Notes: generated by a model from the sequence alone, not told the origin. A stretch of DNA of 64,000 nt from Agathobacter rectalis ATCC 33656 (GCF_000020605.1 NC_012781.1:620001-684000); one strand, 5' to 3'; numbered from the stretch's first letter, positions 52,770-62,940 are shown. A program made the numbers and translations.

Positions 52770-53840
52770 ATGAAAGCATTTTTAATTCTTGAAGATGGTA
52801 ATGTATTTACCGGAACCAGCATTGGTTCAACAAGGGAAGTCATTAGTGAGATAGTATTTAACACATCAATGACAGGATATCTGGAGGTACTTACAGATCC
52901 TTCCTATGCAGGACAGGCTGTTGTAATGACTTATCCACTTATCGGAAATTATGGAATCACACCGGATATGGAGTCGGAAAGACCATGGCCGGATGGATAT
53001 ATAGTAAGAGAGCTGTCACGTATGCCAAGTAATTTCCGCTGCGAGGGTACTATACAGGATTTCCTTGAGAAAAACGATATTCCGGGAGTGGCCGGCATTG
53101 ATACACGTGCGCTTACAAAGATTCTCAGGGAAAAGGGTACTATGAACGGAATGATTACCACAAATGAGAATTACAATCTCGATGAGATTATTCCAAAGCT
53201 CAAGGCATATACTACAGGCAATGTGGTTGACAAGGTCACATGCACTGAGAAAAAGGTTTTAAAGGGCCAAGGAAAGAGGGTTGCCCTCATGGATTTCGGT
53301 GCCAAAAACAACATCGCCAAATCACTCAATGAAAGAGGCTGTGAAGTTACAATTTACCCTGCACACACAACCGCTGAAGAGATACTTGGTGACAATCCTG
53401 ACGGAATCATGCTCTCAAACGGACCTGGAGATCCAAAGGAGTGTGTAGATATTATAAAGGAAATAAAGAAGCTTTATGACAGCAATGTGCCGATTTTTGC
53501 AATCTGCCTCGGACATCAGCTCATGGCACTTGCAACAGGCGCAGATACACACAAGATGAAGTACGGACACAGAGGTGGAAACCATCCGGTTAAGGATCTT
53601 GCGACAGGCCGTGTTTATATTTCTTCCCAGAACCATGGATATGTGGTTGACACAGATAAGCTTGACCCTAATGTGGCTGAGCCTGCATTTATAAATGTCA
53701 ACGACGGCACTAATGAGGGACTTAAGTATGTGAACAAGAATATCTTCACAGTTCAGTTCCATCCGGAGGCATGCCCTGGACCACAGGATTCAGCATATCT
53801 TTTTGACCGCTTTATTAACATGATGGGAGGTAACCAGTAA
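52770..53840 (+). CDS. carA: Carbamoyl-phosphate synthase small subunit
   Basis: The start at 52770 (MKAFLILEDGNVFTG) has AGGGCAGGG upstream; the longer frame from 52716 is not conserved. The 356-residue glutaminase subunit feeds ammonia to CarB for arginine and pyrimidine synthesis. The N-terminal domain (FNTSMTGYLEVLTDPSYAGQ in two blocks) and the class I amidotransferase with Cys in CLGHQLMAL, and FHPEACPGP, are present. TAATG joins it to carB with one base shared. Confidence 0.96.
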   Translation: MKAFLILEDGNVFTGTSIGSTREVISEIVFNTSMTGYLEVLTDPSYAGQAVVMTYPLIGNYGITPDMESERPWPDGYIVRELSRMPSNFRCEGTIQDFLEKNDIPGVAGIDTRALTKILREKGTMNGMITTNENYNLDEIIPKLKAYTTGNVVDKVTCTEKKVLKGQGKRVALMDFGAKNNIAKSLNERGCEVTIYPAHTTAEEILGDNPDGIMLSNGPGDPKECVDIIKEIKKLYDSNVPIFAICLGHQLMALATGADTHKMKYGHRGGNHPVKDLATGRVYISSQNHGYVVDTDKLDPNVAEPAFINVNDGTNEGLKYVNKNIFTVQFHPEACPGPQDSAYLFDRFINMMGGNQ

Positions 53841-56800
53841 TGCCAAGAAATAATGATATTAAAAAAGTATTAGTTATCGGTTCCGGTCCAATCGTAATCG
53901 GACAGGCCGCAGAGTTTGACTATGCAGGAACACAGGCCTGCCGTTCCTTAAAAGAGGAGGGCATTGAGGTATGTCTGGTAAACTCAAACCCGGCAACTAT
54001 CATGACTGATAAGCAGATTGCGGATCAGGTATATATAGAGCCACTTACTCTTGAGTCATTAAAAGAGATTATCATAAAAGAAAAGCCTGACAGCATCCTT
54101 CCTACACTCGGTGGACAGGCAGGACTCAATCTCGGCATGGAGCTCGCTGAGTGCGGCTTCCTTGATGAGCAGGGAGTAAAGCTTATCGGAACAACAGCAG
54201 AGACCATCTTTAAGGCTGAGGATCGTCAGGCCTTCAAGGATACCATGGAGAAAATCGGTGAACCAATCGCGGCTTCACAGGTTGTAAAGAATATCGAGGA
54301 TGGTATCGCATTTACCAACAAGATTGGTTACCCTGTAGTTCTTCGTCCTGCATTTACACTCGGCGGTTCCGGCGGTGGAATTGCTCACGATGAGCAGGAG
54401 CTTATCGACATACTTTCAAATGGACTTCGCCTGTCACGTGTCGGAGAGGTTCTTGTAGAGAGATGTATCGCAGGCTGGAAGGAAATCGAGTACGAGGTAA
54501 TGCGTGATGCCAACGGCAACTGCATCACAGTATGTAACATGGAAAATATCGACCCGGTCGGTGTGCATACAGGAGATTCAATCGTAGTAGCACCTTCGCA
54601 GACACTTGGAGATAAAGAGTATCAGATGCTTCGTACATCAGCACTCAATATCATCAACGAGCTTCAGATTACAGGAGGCTGTAACGTACAGTATGCCCTC
54701 AATCCTGACTCATTCGAGTACTGTGTTATCGAAGTAAACCCACGAGTTTCACGTTCATCAGCACTCGCATCAAAGGCTACAGGATATCCTATCGCCAAGG
54801 TTACAGCCAAGATTGCACTCGGCTATCACCTCGATGAGATCAAGAACGCTATCACACAGAAGACATACGCAAGCTTTGAGCCAATGCTTGATTACTGTGT
54901 AGTCAAGATTCCAAGACTTCCGTTCGACAAGTTCCTCACAGCAAAGCGTACACTTACCACTCAGATGAAGGCTACCGGAGAGGTAATGAGTATCTGCAAC
55001 AACTTCGAGGGTGCCCTTATGAAGGCTATCAGATCTCTCGAGCAGCATGTTGATTCACTTATGTCTTATGACTTTACTGGTCTTACAGATGATGAGCTTG
55101 AGAAACAGCTTGCAGTTGTTGACGACAGACGTATCTGGGTTATCGCAGAGGCGCTCCGCCGTGGAGTTAAATACGAGCATATTCACGAGATTACTAAGAT
55201 AGATCTTTGGTTTATCGATAAAATCGCAATACTTGTTGAGATGGAGAACCGTTTAAAGACAGAGGAGCTTACAGTTGACCTGTTAAAAGAGGCAAAGCGT
55301 ATCGAGTTCCCTGACAATGTTATCTCACAGCTTACAGATATTGATGAGGCTGATATCAAGAAGATGCGTTACGACAATGGCATTGTGGCAGCCTACAAGA
55401 TGGTTGATACCTGTGCCGCAGAGTTTGAAGCAGAGACACCATACTACTACTCAGTATTCGGCAGCGAGAATGAGGCGGCAGAGACAAATCCACAGAAAAA
55501 GGTGCTTGTACTTGGTTCAGGACCTATCCGTATCGGACAGGGTGTTGAGTTTGATTACTGTTCAGTCCACTGTACATGGTCGTTTGCCAAGGAAGGCTGG
55601 GAGACAATCATCGTAAACAACAACCCTGAGACCGTTTCAACTGACTTTGATATTGCTGACAAGCTCTATTTTGAGCCACTCACAGCTGAGGATGTTGAGA
55701 GCATCGTTAATATTGAAAAGCCTGACGGAGCTGTTGTACAGTTCGGTGGACAGACCGCCATCAAGCTTACAGAGGCACTTATGAAGATGGGTGTCAAGAT
55801 ACTTGGAACAAAGGCTGAGGATGTAGACGCAGCAGAGGACAGAGAGCTCTTCGATGAGATTCTTCAGAAGACAGGTATCCCAAGAGCAGCAGGTGGTACA
55901 GTATTTACAGCTGAGGAGGCAAAGAAGGTAGCAAACGAGATCGGTTACCCTGTACTTGTCCGTCCTTCATACGTGCTTGGCGGACAGGGTATGAAGATTG
56001 CATGGAATGATGATGAAATCGAAGAGTTTATCGGCATCATCAACACAATCACACAGGATCATCCAATCCTTGTAGATAAGTACCTTATGGGTAAGGAAAT
56101 TGAGGTTGATGCAATCTGTGATGGTACAGATATCCTGATTCCGGGTATCATGGAGCACATCGAGCGTACAGGAGTACACTCAGGAGACTCTATCTCAGTT
56201 TACCCTGCACATACTATCTCAGAAAAAGCAAAAGAGACTCTGGTTGAGTATACAAAGAGACTTGCACAGGCACTCCATGTTGTTGGTATGATTAATATCC
56301 AGTTTATCGATATGGACGACAACATCTATGTTATCGAGGTAAACCCACGTTCTTCAAGAACAGTACCATACATCAGCAAGGTTACAGGTATTCCAATCGT
56401 AGACCTCGCAGCAAGAATCATCATGGGTGAGACAATAAAGGGCATGGGCTACACACCTGGACTTGCTCCGACAGCCGATTACATTGCAATCAAGATGCCG
56501 GTATTCTCATTCGAGAAGCTGCGTGGCGCTGAGATTTCACTCGGACCTGAGATGAAGTCAACAGGAGAGTGTCTTGGAATTGACAAGACCTTCAATGGTG
56601 CGCTTTACAAGGCATTTGAGGGTGCGGGAGTCGAGCTTCCTAAGTACAAGCAGATGATTATGACTGTAAAGGATGCCGATAAGCCTGAGGCGGTAGGCGT
56701 TGCAAAGCGTTTTGAGAAGCTTGGATACAAGATTTATGCCACAAGAAGTACTGCAAAGTACTTACAGGAGCACGGAGTAAATGCTCTTCGCGTAAACAAG

Positions 56801-57046
56801 ATATCACAGGAGTCTCCAAACGTCATGGATCTTATCCTCGGACACAAGATAGACCTTGTAATCGATACACCTACACAGGGTAACGGAGACAAGACAAGAG
56901 ACGGTTTCCTTATCAGAAGAAATGCAATCGAGACAGGTGTTTACTGTATCACGGCCATGGATACAGCCAATGCACTTGCGCATGCATTAGAGACTGCTTC
57001 TGACAAGAAGACACCGGTTGATATTGCAACAGTTAAGAATCTTTAA
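53840..57046 (+). CDS. carB: Carbamoyl-phosphate synthase large subunit
   Basis: The 1068-residue synthase shows its two homologous ATP-grasp halves, each starting VLVIGSGPIVIGQAAEFDYAG or VLVLGSGPIRIGQGVEFDYC type blocks (each under 20 conserved positions), with GGSGGGIAHDEQE and GGQGMKIAWNDDE loops, and the C-terminal MGS-like allosteric domain (FEKLGYKIYATRSTAKYLQE). It makes carbamoyl phosphate from bicarbonate, ammonia and two ATP. Length is normal. The ATG overlaps the carA stop. Confidence 0.97.
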   Translation: MPRNNDIKKVLVIGSGPIVIGQAAEFDYAGTQACRSLKEEGIEVCLVNSNPATIMTDKQIADQVYIEPLTLESLKEIIIKEKPDSILPTLGGQAGLNLGMELAECGFLDEQGVKLIGTTAETIFKAEDRQAFKDTMEKIGEPIAASQVVKNIEDGIAFTNKIGYPVVLRPAFTLGGSGGGIAHDEQELIDILSNGLRLSRVGEVLVERCIAGWKEIEYEVMRDANGNCITVCNMENIDPVGVHTGDSIVVAPSQTLGDKEYQMLRTSALNIINELQITGGCNVQYALNPDSFEYCVIEVNPRVSRSSALASKATGYPIAKVTAKIALGYHLDEIKNAITQKTYASFEPMLDYCVVKIPRLPFDKFLTAKRTLTTQMKATGEVMSICNNFEGALMKAIRSLEQHVDSLMSYDFTGLTDDELEKQLAVVDDRRIWVIAEALRRGVKYEHIHEITKIDLWFIDKIAILVEMENRLKTEELTVDLLKEAKRIEFPDNVISQLTDIDEADIKKMRYDNGIVAAYKMVDTCAAEFEAETPYYYSVFGSENEAAETNPQKKVLVLGSGPIRIGQGVEFDYCSVHCTWSFAKEGWETIIVNNNPETVSTDFDIADKLYFEPLTAEDVESIVNIEKPDGAVVQFGGQTAIKLTEALMKMGVKILGTKAEDVDAAEDRELFDEILQKTGIPRAAGGTVFTAEEAKKVANEIGYPVLVRPSYVLGGQGMKIAWNDDEIEEFIGIINTITQDHPILVDKYLMGKEIEVDAICDGTDILIPGIMEHIERTGVHSGDSISVYPAHTISEKAKETLVEYTKRLAQALHVVGMINIQFIDMDDNIYVIEVNPRSSRTVPYISKVTGIPIVDLAARIIMGETIKGMGYTPGLAPTADYIAIKMPVFSFEKLRGAEISLGPEMKSTGECLGIDKTFNGALYKAFEGAGVELPKYKQMIMTVKDADKPEAVGVAKRFEKLGYKIYATRSTAKYLQEHGVNALRVNKISQESPNVMDLILGHKIDLVIDTPTQGNGDKTRDGFLIRRNAIETGVYCITAMDTANALAHALETASDKKTPVDIATVKNL

Positions 57047-57066
57047 AAGTATATAGAATATATTTT

Positions 57067-57109
57067 ATCCCCGGACAGTATATCGGATATGCTGCCCGGG
57101 GATTTTTTA
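57067..57109 (+). terminator. Terminator of carAB
   Basis: ATCCCCGG (57067-57074) pairs with CCGGGGAT (57096-57103), with a smaller inner stem, followed by TTTTTT. Confidence 0.9.
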
Positions 57110-57235
57110 TAAAATGAAAAATATGATGTGTTATGCCTGTATGCATGCCGCAGGTTATAATAGCACCGGTTTTTGTTAATCTGACGGAATAGTATAAGTA
57201 ATACGTGTGAAAAATATGCAAAGTTTAATAGAAAT

Positions 57236-57253
57236 TTGACAAATTATTAACAA
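57236..57253 (+). promoter_or_regulatory. Rex-like operator, upstream site
   Basis: TTGACAAATTATTAACAA matches 12 of 14 defined positions of the Rex operator TTGTTAA-N4-TTAACAA. It lies just upstream of the thl -35 region. Weaker than the second site, but the pairing is suggestive. Confidence 0.6.
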
Positions 57254-57259
57254 AAGCAA

Positions 57260-57288
57260 TTGATTTTTACATAAATTTGTAGTATAAT
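57260..57288 (+). promoter_or_regulatory. Sigma-A promoter of the butyrate cluster
   Basis: TTGATT and a perfect TATAAT with a 17-base spacer, 58 bases before thl. With the terminator at 57067 and the two Rex-like sites it accounts for the 300-base gap between carB and thl. Confidence 0.85.
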
Positions 57289-57292
57289 AACT

Positions 57293-57310
57293 TTGTTAAA
57301 AAATTAACAG
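57293..57310 (+). promoter_or_regulatory. Rex operator over the thl transcription start
   Basis: TTGTTAAAAAATTAACAG matches 13 of 14 defined positions of the Rex consensus TTGTTAA-N4-TTAACAA. It begins five bases after the -10 hexamer, where bound repressor would block RNA polymerase. Rex senses NADH/NAD and controls butyrate genes in Clostridium. Confidence 0.8.
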
Positions 57311-57346
57311 CACGGATGTGCAATACAATTTAAAGGAGATAATATA

Positions 57347-58531
57347 ATGGCAAAGAAAGTTGTAATCGCAAGTGCTTGCCGTACAGCAATCGGCAAAATG
57401 GGCGGAGCATTAAGCAATACTCCAGCCGCAGATTTAGGTGCAATCGTAATTAAGGAGGCTTTAAACCGTGCAGGTGTTGCTCCTGAGATGGTTGACGAGG
57501 TTAAGATGGGTTGTGTTATCCAGGCAGCTCAGGGACAGAACGTAGCTCGTCAGGCTTCTATCAAGGCAGGACTTCCAATCGAGGTTCCGGCTATCACAAT
57601 CAATGTCGTTTGTGGATCAGGTCTTAAGTGTGTAAACGACGCTGCTACAATGATCAAGGCCGGTGAGGCTGATATCGTTGTTGCCGGTGGTATGGAGAAC
57701 ATGTCAATGGCTCCTTACGCTATGACAAAGGCACGTTTCGGATACAGAATGAACAATGCAACAATCATCGATACAATGGTTAACGATGCTCTTACAGATG
57801 CATTCAACCACTATCATATGATGATCACAGCTGAGAATGTATGTGATAAATACGGCATCACTCGTGAAGAGCTTGATGAGTTCTCAGCAAACTCACAGCA
57901 GAAGTGTGAGGCAGCTATCGCAGCAGGCAAGTTCGATGATGAGATCGTTCCTGTACCTGTTAAGGTTAAGAAAGAAATCGTTGAGTTCAAAAAGGACGAG
58001 GGACCTCGTGCCGGAACAACAGTAGAGACTCTTTCTAAGCTTCGTTGCTGCTCAGGTAAAGAGGGCGGACTTGTTACAGCCGGTAACGCATCAGGAATCA
58101 ATGATGGTGCTGCAGCAGTAGTTGTAATGAGCGAAGAGAAAGCTAAGGAGCTCGGTGTTAAGCCATTAGCTACATGGGTAGCAGGAGCACTTGGCGGAGT
58201 TGAGCCTGAGATCATGGGTGTTGGACCGGTAGCTTCTACAAAGAAGGTTCTTGCAAAGACAGGTCTTACAATTGATGATTTCGATCTTATCGAGGCAAAC
58301 GAGGCATTTGCTGCACAGTCAATCGCTGTAGCAAGAGATCTTGGTTTCGATATGAGCAAGGTAAATGTAAACGGTGGTGCTATCGCACTCGGACATCCTG
58401 TAGGAGCTTCAGGCTGTCGTATCCTTGTTACATTATTACATGAGATGCAGAAGAGAGGATCTAACAGAGGTCTTGCAACACTTTGTATCGGTGGTGGAAT
58501 GGGATGTTCTACTATCGTTGAGAAGTACTAA
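57347..58531 (+). CDS. thl: Acetyl-CoA acetyltransferase (thiolase)
   Basis: The 394-residue thiolase condenses two acetyl-CoA to acetoacetyl-CoA, the first step of butyrate synthesis. Catalytic Cys in [11 protein letters not shown] (about residue 88), His in [14 protein letters not shown] and Cys in [11 protein letters not shown] are in place. AAAGGAGATAAT precedes the ATG. Codon use suggests very high expression. It heads the cluster under a promoter with Rex sites; hbd follows after 155 bases, with a hairpin between. Confidence 0.97.
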   Translation: MAKKVVIASACRTAIGKMGGALSNTPAADLGAIVIKEALNRAGVAPEMVDEVKMGCVIQAAQGQNVARQASIKAGLPIEVPAITINVVCGSGLKCVNDAATMIKAGEADIVVAGGMENMSMAPYAMTKARFGYRMNNATIIDTMVNDALTDAFNHYHMMITAENVCDKYGITREELDEFSANSQQKCEAAIAAGKFDDEIVPVPVKVKKEIVEFKKDEGPRAGTTVETLSKLRCCSGKEGGLVTAGNASGINDGAAAVVVMSEEKAKELGVKPLATWVAGALGGVEPEIMGVGPVASTKKVLAKTGLTIDDFDLIEANEAFAAQSIAVARDLGFDMSKVNVNGGAIALGHPVGASGCRILVTLLHEMQKRGSNRGLATLCIGGGMGCSTIVEKY

Positions 58532-58554
58532 TTTTCTTTGCCAATAGATATATG

Positions 58555-58580
58555 AGGGGATGCAGGTGCATCCCCTTGTA
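58555..58580 (+). other. Hairpin between thl and hbd
   Basis: AGGGGATGC, loop AGGT, GCATCCCCT, then TGTAG. The lack of a T-run suggests RNA processing or protection rather than a strong stop, letting thl be made in excess of downstream genes. Confidence 0.65.
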
Positions 58581-58686
58581 GTGTGAATTAGTTTATTCAC
58601 ATCAGTTTATATATATGATTAAGTTATGCTGCAGAGGCTTAGCACTTAAAGCTTTTGCACCATAATATATTTTAGGAGGAATTAAA

Positions 58687-59559
58687 ATGAAGGTTGGAAT
58701 TATCGGTGCTGGTACAATGGGCCAGGGAATCGCAAAAGCATTCGCACAGGTAGATGGATACGAGGTAGCACTCTGCGATATCAAGCAGGAGTGGGCTGAA
58801 GGCGGAAAAGACAAGATTGCAAAAGGATATGCAAGACTTGTAGCAAAAGAGAAAATGACACAGGAGAAGGTTGACGGCATTCTTGCAAGCATCACTCCTG
58901 GTTTAAAAGAAGATCTCTGCAAGGATTGTGACCTCATCGTTGAGGCTGCTTTCGAGGATATGCAGGTTAAGAAAACTACATTCGCTGAGTTAGACAAGAT
59001 TGCTAAGCCAGAGTGTATTTTCGCTTCAAATACATCATCACTTTCAATCACAGAGATTGGAAACGGACTTACACGTCCATTAATCGGTATGCACTTCTTC
59101 AACCCTGCTGACCGTATGAAGTTAGTAGAGGTTATCGCAGGTGTTAACACACCTGTTGAGACAGTTGATGCAATTAAGAAGATTGCAGAGGAGATCGGCA
59201 AGACACCTGTACAGGTTAACGAGGCTGCCGGTTTCGTAGTAAACCGTATCCTTATCCCAATGATCAACGAGGCTGCTTTCATCAAGATGGAGGGCGTTTC
59301 AGATATCGCCGGAATCGATGCAGCTATGAAGCTTGGTGCTAACCATCCAATGGGACCATTAGAGCTTGGAGATTTCATCGGACTTGATATCTGCCTTGCA
59401 ATCATGGACGTTCTTTACAATGAGACAGGTGACAGCAAGTATCGTGCATGCCCACTCATTCGCAAGATGGTAAGAGGCGGAAACCTTGGATGCAAGAGCG
59501 GCAAGGGATTCTACGTTTACAACGCAGACCGCACAAAGACACCTGTAGACGCACAGTAG
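58687..59559 (+). CDS. hbd: 3-hydroxybutyryl-CoA dehydrogenase
   Basis: The 290-residue enzyme reduces acetoacetyl-CoA to 3-hydroxybutyryl-CoA. It begins MKVGIIGAGTMGQGIAKAF, the NAD(P)-binding loop, and carries the catalytic block LIGMHFFNPADRMKLVEVI (His-Asn) and EAAGFVVNRIL. TTAGGAGGAATT precedes the ATG. In most clostridia crotonase would adjoin; here it does not. Bcd follows 268 bases later, with a structured element in between. Confidence 0.97.
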   Translation: MKVGIIGAGTMGQGIAKAFAQVDGYEVALCDIKQEWAEGGKDKIAKGYARLVAKEKMTQEKVDGILASITPGLKEDLCKDCDLIVEAAFEDMQVKKTTFAELDKIAKPECIFASNTSSLSITEIGNGLTRPLIGMHFFNPADRMKLVEVIAGVNTPVETVDAIKKIAEEIGKTPVQVNEAAGFVVNRILIPMINEAAFIKMEGVSDIAGIDAAMKLGANHPMGPLELGDFIGLDICLAIMDVLYNETGDSKYRACPLIRKMVRGGNLGCKSGKGFYVYNADRTKTPVDAQ

Positions 59560-59564
59560 GAGCA

Positions 59565-59723
59565 ATAAAGCCTGGTCTCAAAGCGTATAAATGATGCAAG
59601 CTTGCTTGCAAAAATTTGTACGCTTTAGAGACGCTAATGGACATGAGCAAGAAGCACGGTAGTGCGGATTGCGAATGTACATAGGATTGCGGGAGCGAAA
59701 GCGTAGCAATCCGTAGGCTTTAT
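59565..59723. repeat. Multi-helix non-coding element between hbd and bcd
   Basis: ATAAAGCCT (59565-59573) and AGGCTTTAT (59715-59723) close the element. Inside are a long arm (GTCTCAAAGCGTATAAAT with ATTTGTACGCTTTAGAGAC, one bulge), a GCAC/GTGC hairpin with GGTA loop and GGATTGC/GCAATCC (59684-59712) capped by a GCGAAAGC tetraloop. No coding frame. From 59724 to 59827 there is AT-rich sequence with an imperfect CTTATATA/TATATAAG hairpin near 59761-59790. Confidence 0.7.
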
Positions 59724-59827
59724 ATAACATATATACGTTATAAAATATAGGTCTTATGTAGCTTATATATAAACTATAAAGTTATATAAGAATTCAATAA
59801 CAAAACAAAAATCAAGGAGAATAAATC

Positions 59828-60997
59828 ATGGATTTCACTTTAGATCAGAAACATGAGATGGCTCGCGACCTTTTCAAACAGTTCGCAGAGACAGAAGTTA
59901 AACCTCTTGCACAGGAGACTGACGAGACAGAGGTATTCCCAGCAGAGACAGTTGCTAAGATGGGAAAATATGGATTCATGGGCATTCCTGTACCAAAGGA
60001 GTACGGCGGACAGGGCTGTGATCCACTTACATACGTTATGTGTGTAGAAGAATTATCAAAGGTTTGTGGTACAACAGGCGTTATTGTATCTGCTCATACA
60101 TCACTTTGTATCGATCCTATTATGACATTCGGTACAGAGGAGCAGAAGAAAAAATATGTTCCTGACCTTGCTTCAGGCAAGAAGATCGGTGCTTTCGGTC
60201 TTACTGAGCCGGGCGCTGGTACAGATGCACAGGGATGTCAGACAAAGGCCGTTTTAGACGGAGACGAGTGGGTTCTTAACGGATCTAAGTGCTTCATCAC
60301 AAACGGTAAGGTTGCTGATGTTTACATCATCATCGCTATTACAAGCATCACAGAGGACAAGCGTGGACGCAAGAAGAAGAACTTCTCTGCATTCATCGTA
60401 GACAAGGGAACACCTGGATTCTCATTCGGAACAAAAGAGAAGAAGATGGGTATCCGCGGATCATCTACATACGAGCTTATCTTCGAGGATGCACGTATTC
60501 CAAAGAATGCATTACTTGGAAAAGAGGGAAGAGGTTTCCCAATCGCTATGCATACACTTGATGGTGGACGTATCGGAATCGCTGCTCAGGCACTTGGTAT
60601 TGCAGAGGGCGCATTAGAGAGAACTATCGAGTACACAAAGGAAAGAAAGCAGTTCGGCCGTTCAATCGCACAGCAGCAGAATACACAGTTCAAGCTTGCA
60701 GATATGGCTACACGTATCGATGCAGCTAAGTATCTTGTATACGCAGCAGCTATGAAGAAGGCAGAGTTTGCTAAGAACCCTAAGGTTTCTTACTCAGTAG
60801 ATGCAGCAAAGGCTAAATTATTCGCAGCAGAGACAGCTATGGCTGTTACAACAGAGTGCGTTCAGTTATTCGGTGGATACGGATATATCCGTGAGTATGA
60901 TGTAGAGCGTATGATGCGTGATGCTAAGATTACAGAGATCTACGAGGGAACTTCAGAGGTTCAGCGTATGGTTATTTCAGGCTCATTACTCAGATAG
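59828..60997 (+). CDS. bcd: Butyryl-CoA dehydrogenase
   Basis: The 389-residue acyl-CoA dehydrogenase reduces crotonyl-CoA to butyryl-CoA. It shows the family's GAFGLTEPGAGTD, the FAD-contact KCFITNGKVADVY, QFGRSIAQQQ and the catalytic Glu in IYEGTSEVQRMVIS near residue 374. With EtfAB it can form the electron-bifurcating complex that also reduces ferredoxin, as known for clostridial Bcd-Etf. ATCAAGGAGAAT precedes the ATG. Confidence 0.97.
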   Translation: MDFTLDQKHEMARDLFKQFAETEVKPLAQETDETEVFPAETVAKMGKYGFMGIPVPKEYGGQGCDPLTYVMCVEELSKVCGTTGVIVSAHTSLCIDPIMTFGTEEQKKKYVPDLASGKKIGAFGLTEPGAGTDAQGCQTKAVLDGDEWVLNGSKCFITNGKVADVYIIIAITSITEDKRGRKKKNFSAFIVDKGTPGFSFGTKEKKMGIRGSSTYELIFEDARIPKNALLGKEGRGFPIAMHTLDGGRIGIAAQALGIAEGALERTIEYTKERKQFGRSIAQQQNTQFKLADMATRIDAAKYLVYAAAMKKAEFAKNPKVSYSVDAAKAKLFAAETAMAVTTECVQLFGGYGYIREYDVERMMRDAKITEIYEGTSEVQRMVISGSLLR

Positions 60998-61054
60998 TTA
61001 AGAGAGCTATCATAACTGTAGAGCTACTTAGAATAAATAAAGGAGAACAAATAC

Positions 61055-61837
61055 ATGAATATCGTAGTATGTATTAAACAGGTTCCTGATACAAAGGGTG
61101 GAGTAAAATTCAATCCTGACGGAACACTTGATAGAGCTTCAATGCTTGCAATCATGAATCCAGATGACAAGGCTGGTCTTGAGGCAGCACTTAGAATCAA
61201 AGACGAGACAGGCGCAAAGGTTACAGTCCTTACAATGGGACTTCCAAAGGCTGACGCAATCCTTCGTGAGGCAATGGCTATGGGCGCTGATGATGCAGTT
61301 TTAGTAACAGACAGAGTACTTGGTGGAGCTGATACATGGGCTACATCTACTACAATTGCAGGTGCATTAAGAAATCTCGATTATGATTTAATCATCACAG
61401 GCCGTCAGGCTATCGATGGAGATACAGCACAGGTTGGACCACAGATTGCAGTTCATCTTGGACTTCCTGTAATCTCATACGCAGAGGATATCAAGGTTGA
61501 TGGAGATTCTGTAGTCGTTAAGCGTCAGTACGAGGACAGATATCACGTAGTTAAGGCTAAGATGCCTTGTCTTATCACAGCTCTTTCAGAGTTAAATGAG
61601 CCTAGATATATGACACCGGGCGGAATCTTCGATGCATTTGACAAAGAGGTAACTGTCTGGGGCAGAGCTGACCTTAAGGATGTTGACGATTCAGATCTTG
61701 GACTTAAGGGATCACCTACAAAGATTGCTAAGGCATCTGACAAGGTACCTAAGGGAGCTGGAGAAAAGGTTAACCTTGATCCAACAGAGTCAGTAAACTA
61801 TCTCATGGAGAAATTCAAAGAGAAACATATCATCTAG
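61055..61837 (+). CDS. etfB: Electron transfer flavoprotein beta subunit
   Basis: The 260-residue subunit starts MNIVVCIKQVPDTKGGVKFN and has the AMP/FAD-binding adenine nucleotide hydrolase-like fold with GRQAIDGDTAQVGPQIA. In butyrate formers EtfB with EtfA carries two FADs and passes electrons from NADH to Bcd and ferredoxin. AAAGGAGAAC precedes the ATG. It is 57 bases after bcd and 16 before etfA. Confidence 0.96.
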   Translation: MNIVVCIKQVPDTKGGVKFNPDGTLDRASMLAIMNPDDKAGLEAALRIKDETGAKVTVLTMGLPKADAILREAMAMGADDAVLVTDRVLGGADTWATSTTIAGALRNLDYDLIITGRQAIDGDTAQVGPQIAVHLGLPVISYAEDIKVDGDSVVVKRQYEDRYHVVKAKMPCLITALSELNEPRYMTPGGIFDAFDKEVTVWGRADLKDVDDSDLGLKGSPTKIAKASDKVPKGAGEKVNLDPTESVNYLMEKFKEKHII

Positions 61838-61853
61838 TATGGAGGAACCAAAA

Positions 61854-62900
61854 ATGGGTTTAGAAGAATATAAGGGCGTATATATCTACGCACAGCAGGT
61901 AGACAATAAGCTTAGCGACATCGCCTTTGAGTTAGTCGGTAAAGCTAAAGAGTTAGCAGCAGATTTAAATACAGAGGTTACTGCAGTACTTCTTGGATCT
62001 AACGTAAAGGCTCTTGCAACAGAGCTCGGTGAGTACGGCGCAGATAAGGTAATCGTTGTAGACAATCCTGCACTTGAGACATACAGAACAGAGCCATACG
62101 CACAGGCTCTTGTATCAGTAATCAACGAGTACAAGCCGGAGATCATGTTAGTTGGTGCAACAGCTATCGGACGTGACCTCGGACCAACAGTTTCAGCAAG
62201 AGTTAAGACTGGTCTTACAGCTGACTGTACAAAGCTTGAGATTGGTGATTTCCCAATCAATGCTATGCCTGGACAGGAGCAGAAGCACAACCAGCTTCTC
62301 ATGACACGTCCTGCATTCGGTGGAAACACAATCGCAACAATCGCTTGTCCTGACAACCGTCCACAGATGGCAACAGTTCGTCCTGGTGTTATGCAGAAGC
62401 TTCCTAAAGAGGCTGGCAGAGCAGCAGAGGTTATCGAGTTCAATCCTGCACTCGAGGAGAACAACCGTTATGTTGAGATCATGGATATCGTTAAGGCAGT
62501 TGGCAACGTAGAGAACATCATGGACGCTAAGGTACTTGTATCAGGCGGACGTGGAGTTGGAAGCGCTGAGAACTTCGAGATGCTTCGTGACCTTGCTTCA
62601 TGCTTCAAGGGTGGTATGGTATCATGCTCTCGTGCAGCAGTAGAGAACGGCTGGTTAGCACAGGATTATCAGGTAGGACAGACAGGAAAGACTGTACGTC
62701 CACAGATTTACTTCGCAATCGGTATCTCAGGAGCCATCCAGCACGTAGCAGGTATGGAGGAGTCTGATCTCATCATCGCCATCAACAAGGACGAGGATGC
62801 TCCAATCTTCGACGTAGCTGATTACGGCTTAGTAGGAGATTTAAAGAAGATCGTTCCTCAGCTTACAGCAGCTCTTAAAGAGGCAAATGCTGACGCATAA
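61854..62900 (+). CDS. etfA: Electron transfer flavoprotein alpha subunit
   Basis: The ATG at 61854 has TATGGAGGAACC upstream; the ATG at 61839 lies inside that ribosome site and is rejected. The 348-residue subunit has an N-terminal EtfB-like domain and the C-terminal FAD domain with [42 protein letters not shown] block and [17 protein letters not shown]. It closes the butyrate cluster; a strong terminator follows. Confidence 0.97.
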   Translation: MGLEEYKGVYIYAQQVDNKLSDIAFELVGKAKELAADLNTEVTAVLLGSNVKALATELGEYGADKVIVVDNPALETYRTEPYAQALVSVINEYKPEIMLVGATAIGRDLGPTVSARVKTGLTADCTKLEIGDFPINAMPGQEQKHNQLLMTRPAFGGNTIATIACPDNRPQMATVRPGVMQKLPKEAGRAAEVIEFNPALEENNRYVEIMDIVKAVGNVENIMDAKVLVSGGRGVGSAENFEMLRDLASCFKGGMVSCSRAAVENGWLAQDYQVGQTGKTVRPQIYFAIGISGAIQHVAGMEESDLIIAINKDEDAPIFDVADYGLVGDLKKIVPQLTAALKEANADA

Positions 62901-62940
62901 TCGCATAATAATGCAATAAAATTACATTACTAATACATTT

